A program made the translations under genes and the position numbers. From Burkholderia sp. D-99 (GTDB taxonomy: Bacteria; Pseudomonadota; Gammaproteobacteria; Burkholderiales; Burkholderiaceae), in assembly GCF_011605345.1 (NCBI RefSeq), contig NZ_JAAOXM010000015.1:124001-188000 (forward strand): 64,000 nt of DNA. The letters run 5' to 3'. Below the pieces are notes generated by a model that saw only the letters and a program-made list of their open reading frames with translations, was not told the DNA's origin and made no database searches. Positions 62,663-64,000 of this stretch are shown in pieces (the stretch's first letter is position 1; the number at the start of each line of letters is the position of its first letter).

Positions 62663-62702
62663 TAAATCACACAAAAATACACTTTCTCACACTGTCTCCC
62701 AC
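62663..62702 (-). promoter_or_regulatory. four 10-bp direct repeats, probable MraZ operator
   Basis: Read on the minus strand: GTGGGAGACA, GTGTGAGAAA, GTGTATTTTT, GTGTGATTTA. All begin GTG and recur every 10 bases, one helical turn. Known MraZ sites are TGGGN boxes repeated every 10 bases; only the first copy matches exactly, and the others read TGTGA or TGTAT. They start at the predicted -10 element, well placed for repression. Confidence 0.78.
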
Positions 62703-62729
62703 TTTAGAGGAAGGGTGTGACACGGTCAA
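62701..62729 (-). promoter_or_regulatory. sigma70-type promoter of the dcw cluster
   Basis: On the minus strand TTGACC (62729-62724) and TAAAGT (62706-62701) are separated by 17 bases. The -35 matches consensus in five of six positions, the -10 in four. The first decamer repeat overlaps the end of the -10 hexamer. Confidence 0.72.
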
Positions 62730-62944
62730 GGGAGCGGCCCGCTTTTTTGACGAATTTTGTTAGTTAGAACAAGGACTTACGCGCACATGCTCATGCGGCC
62801 CCTCATTCCAAAAACCGTTATAAATGAATGAGCTAGTGCAACTTGTGAAGGTGATACGTGAGAAAGACGGGCCAGACGGGTGTGCGGACGGGGCTTTCGG
62901 GGGCGGGAAAACGAGGAATAAACGGGCGGTATCAGCGGTGGGGA

Positions 62945-62973
62945 ACCGGGGCGACGTCACGCATCGCCCCGGT
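62945..62973 (-). terminator. strong hairpin after coq7, without U-tract
   Basis: ACCGGGGCGA pairs with TCGCCCCGGT, a perfect 10-bp stem around a 9-base loop, 8 bases after the coq7 stop. There is no T-run, so it may protect the 3' end or act with Rho. Confidence 0.55.
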
Positions 62974-62980
62974 GTGAATC

Positions 62981-63607
62981 TCACAGATAGTACGCAGTGC
63001 TCGTCATGACTTTCGACGCGGCGCGCATCAGCATCCGTGCGGGCAGCGGCAGTTCGATCCCACCGGCATCGGCCGCGGCCTTGCCGTGCTTCACTTCGTC
63101 GATACGCATCTGGTCGACGATCGCGCGCGATGCGGTATCGGACGCCGGCAACTCCGACATATGGCCTTCGAGATGGCTCTCGACCTGCCGTTCGGTCTCG
63201 GCCATGAAGCCGAGGCTGACCTTGTCGCCGAGCGCGCCAGCCGCCACGCCGATCACGAGCGAACCCGCATACCAGAGCGGGTTCAACAGGCTCGGGCGCG
63301 AGTCGAGCTCTTTCAGGCGATGCGCGGTCCACGCGAGGTGGTCCTCCTCCTCGCGCGCGGCTTCCTCGAACATCGCCTTCGCGGATGCCGTGCGCGCAGT
63401 GAGTTTCTGCGCCTGGTACAGCGCCTGGGCGCAGACCTCGCCGACGTGGTTCACGCGCATCAGCCCCGCGGCATGCGTACGCTCCGCGGGTGTCAGTTCG
63501 ACGGCCGGCGCCTCGGCCGGTGCGGGCACCGGCCGGCTCATCCGGCTAATGCCCGTCAGTGATCGCAGGCCGCGATCGAATTCGCTGATCAGTTCATCAA
63601 ACACCAT
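62981..63607 (-). CDS. coq7: 2-polyprenyl-3-methyl-6-methoxybenzoquinol hydroxylase (Coq7)
   Basis: Di-iron hydroxylase that makes demethylubiquinol in ubiquinone synthesis. It has 208 residues from ATG at 63607. The iron ligands lie in two ExxH-type helices: [16 protein letters not shown] (near 50-65) with EEEDHLAWT (near 90), and later [13 protein letters not shown] with RIDEVKHG (near 180). An earlier in-frame codon (63625) would add six residues. It uses the prenylated quinone whose chain is made by ispB. Confidence 0.95.
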   Translation of the reverse strand: MVFDELISEFDRGLRSLTGISRMSRPVPAPAEAPAVELTPAERTHAAGLMRVNHVGEVCAQALYQAQKLTARTASAKAMFEEAAREEEDHLAWTAHRLKELDSRPSLLNPLWYAGSLVIGVAAGALGDKVSLGFMAETERQVESHLEGHMSELPASDTASRAIVDQMRIDEVKHGKAAADAGGIELPLPARMLMRAASKVMTSTAYYL

Positions 63608-63761
63608 CTGTTCTCCTGGCTGCATGTGCTGCCGCGAGCGGCAAGGGCACGAGTCCGCTGCGTAACCGACTTGATTATTCAGCGGAAATTGCGGTTAACC
63701 CGTGATTTTAACCATTGTTGCATAAAGGAAACATGGCGACCTTGAGCTGCGGCATTTCGCT

Positions 63762-63789
63762 TTGTGGCAAAAAACGGTTTTGCTACATT
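63762..63789 (+). promoter_or_regulatory. possible promoter of the porin gene
   Basis: TTGTGG (63762-63767) and TACATT (63784-63789) with a 16-base spacer, followed by a 93-base leader. Each matches consensus in only four positions. Confidence 0.4.
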
Positions 63790-63882
63790 ACGTGCGACTT
63801 CTTGCGAAGTTGATGGGGCCCGTCAACAGAACATAACTATCCGCCCCGCCAGAAAAATTCAGTGATTTTTGGAGATCCGTTA

Positions 63883-64000
63883 ATGAAAAAGTCGCTTCTC
63901 GCGCTCGTCGCGCTGGGCGCGTTCGCTGGCGCTGCCCATGCGCAAAGCAGCGTGACGCTTTACGGCATCATCGATGAAGGCCTGCTCTTCAACAACAACG
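63883..64000 (+). CDS. Gram-negative porin (OpcP-like), 5' part only
   Basis: The first 39 codons of an outer-membrane general porin; the gene leaves the window on the right. The signal peptide is MKKSLLALVALGAFAGAAHA, with cleavage expected after AHA. The mature start QSSVTLYGIIDEG is the first beta strand of Burkholderia porins of the OpcP/OmpC-like trimeric family. A GGAGA ribosome-binding site precedes the ATG. The leader is about 90 bases and fairly A/T-rich. Confidence 0.93.
   Translation, partial: MKKSLLALVALGAFAGAAHAQSSVTLYGIIDEGLLFNNN

Overview
The window is a stretch of high-GC chromosome from a Burkholderia-type betaproteobacterium, most likely the primary chromosome of a Burkholderia cepacia complex species. 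The inference rests on codon use, on gene order, on a lysine/alanine-rich histone H1-like gene, and on the OpcP-like porin start at the right edge. About 60 genes fill almost all of it. There are no insertion sequences, phage genes, CRISPR arrays, rRNA genes or integrase-linked attachment sites. It reads as conserved housekeeping backbone, not an accessory island, and no new multi-gene system is visible.

Left part (1-12.4 kb): an RNB-family ribonuclease, a YqiA-like esterase and mpl (murein peptide recycling) on the minus strand. They face a plus-strand run of a hypothetical protein, a TlpA-like thioredoxin, aroQ, accB-accC (acetyl-CoA carboxylase), prmA, a DUF3426 membrane protein, tpx, a PfkB-family nucleoside/sugar kinase and a glycine-zipper lipoprotein. 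This run converges on the histone-like gene at 11.7-12.4 kb.

Middle part (12.8-31.8 kb): nrdA and nrdB (class Ia ribonucleotide reductase) with a clear NrdR-box pair over the nrdA promoter; ampD, a PP0621-family gene and a CcsA-like membrane protein; ffh; an HPRT-like phosphoribosyltransferase; marC and proS; rppH and a CNP1-like lipoprotein; proB, obgE, rpmA and rplU; ispB; tRNA-Pro(CGG); and a CorC-type CBS-domain protein.

Right part (31.9-64 kb): this mirrors the classical E. coli 2-minute region. A pilB/pilC/pilD-like trio leads into coaE, zapD and yacG on the plus strand. These converge on mutT, a DUF815 ATPase, argJ and secA on the minus strand. Then come a divergent DUF721/DciA-like gene, lpxC, a peroxiredoxin and the whole dcw cluster read leftward: mraZ-rsmH-ftsL-ftsI-murE-murF-mraY-murD-ftsW-murG-murC-ddl-ftsQ-ftsA-ftsZ. 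Most dcw genes overlap by 4 bases or lie within about 25 bases of each other, so they look translationally coupled. A sigma70-like promoter followed by four 10-bp repeats precedes mraZ. coq7 and the first 39 codons of a porin close the window.

The most useful non-coding observations are the NrdR operator, the decamer operator at mraZ, a 19-bp palindrome at the lpxC promoter, a terminator abutting the ribosome-binding site of the CNP1-like gene, and structured gaps beside nrdB and the histone-like gene.
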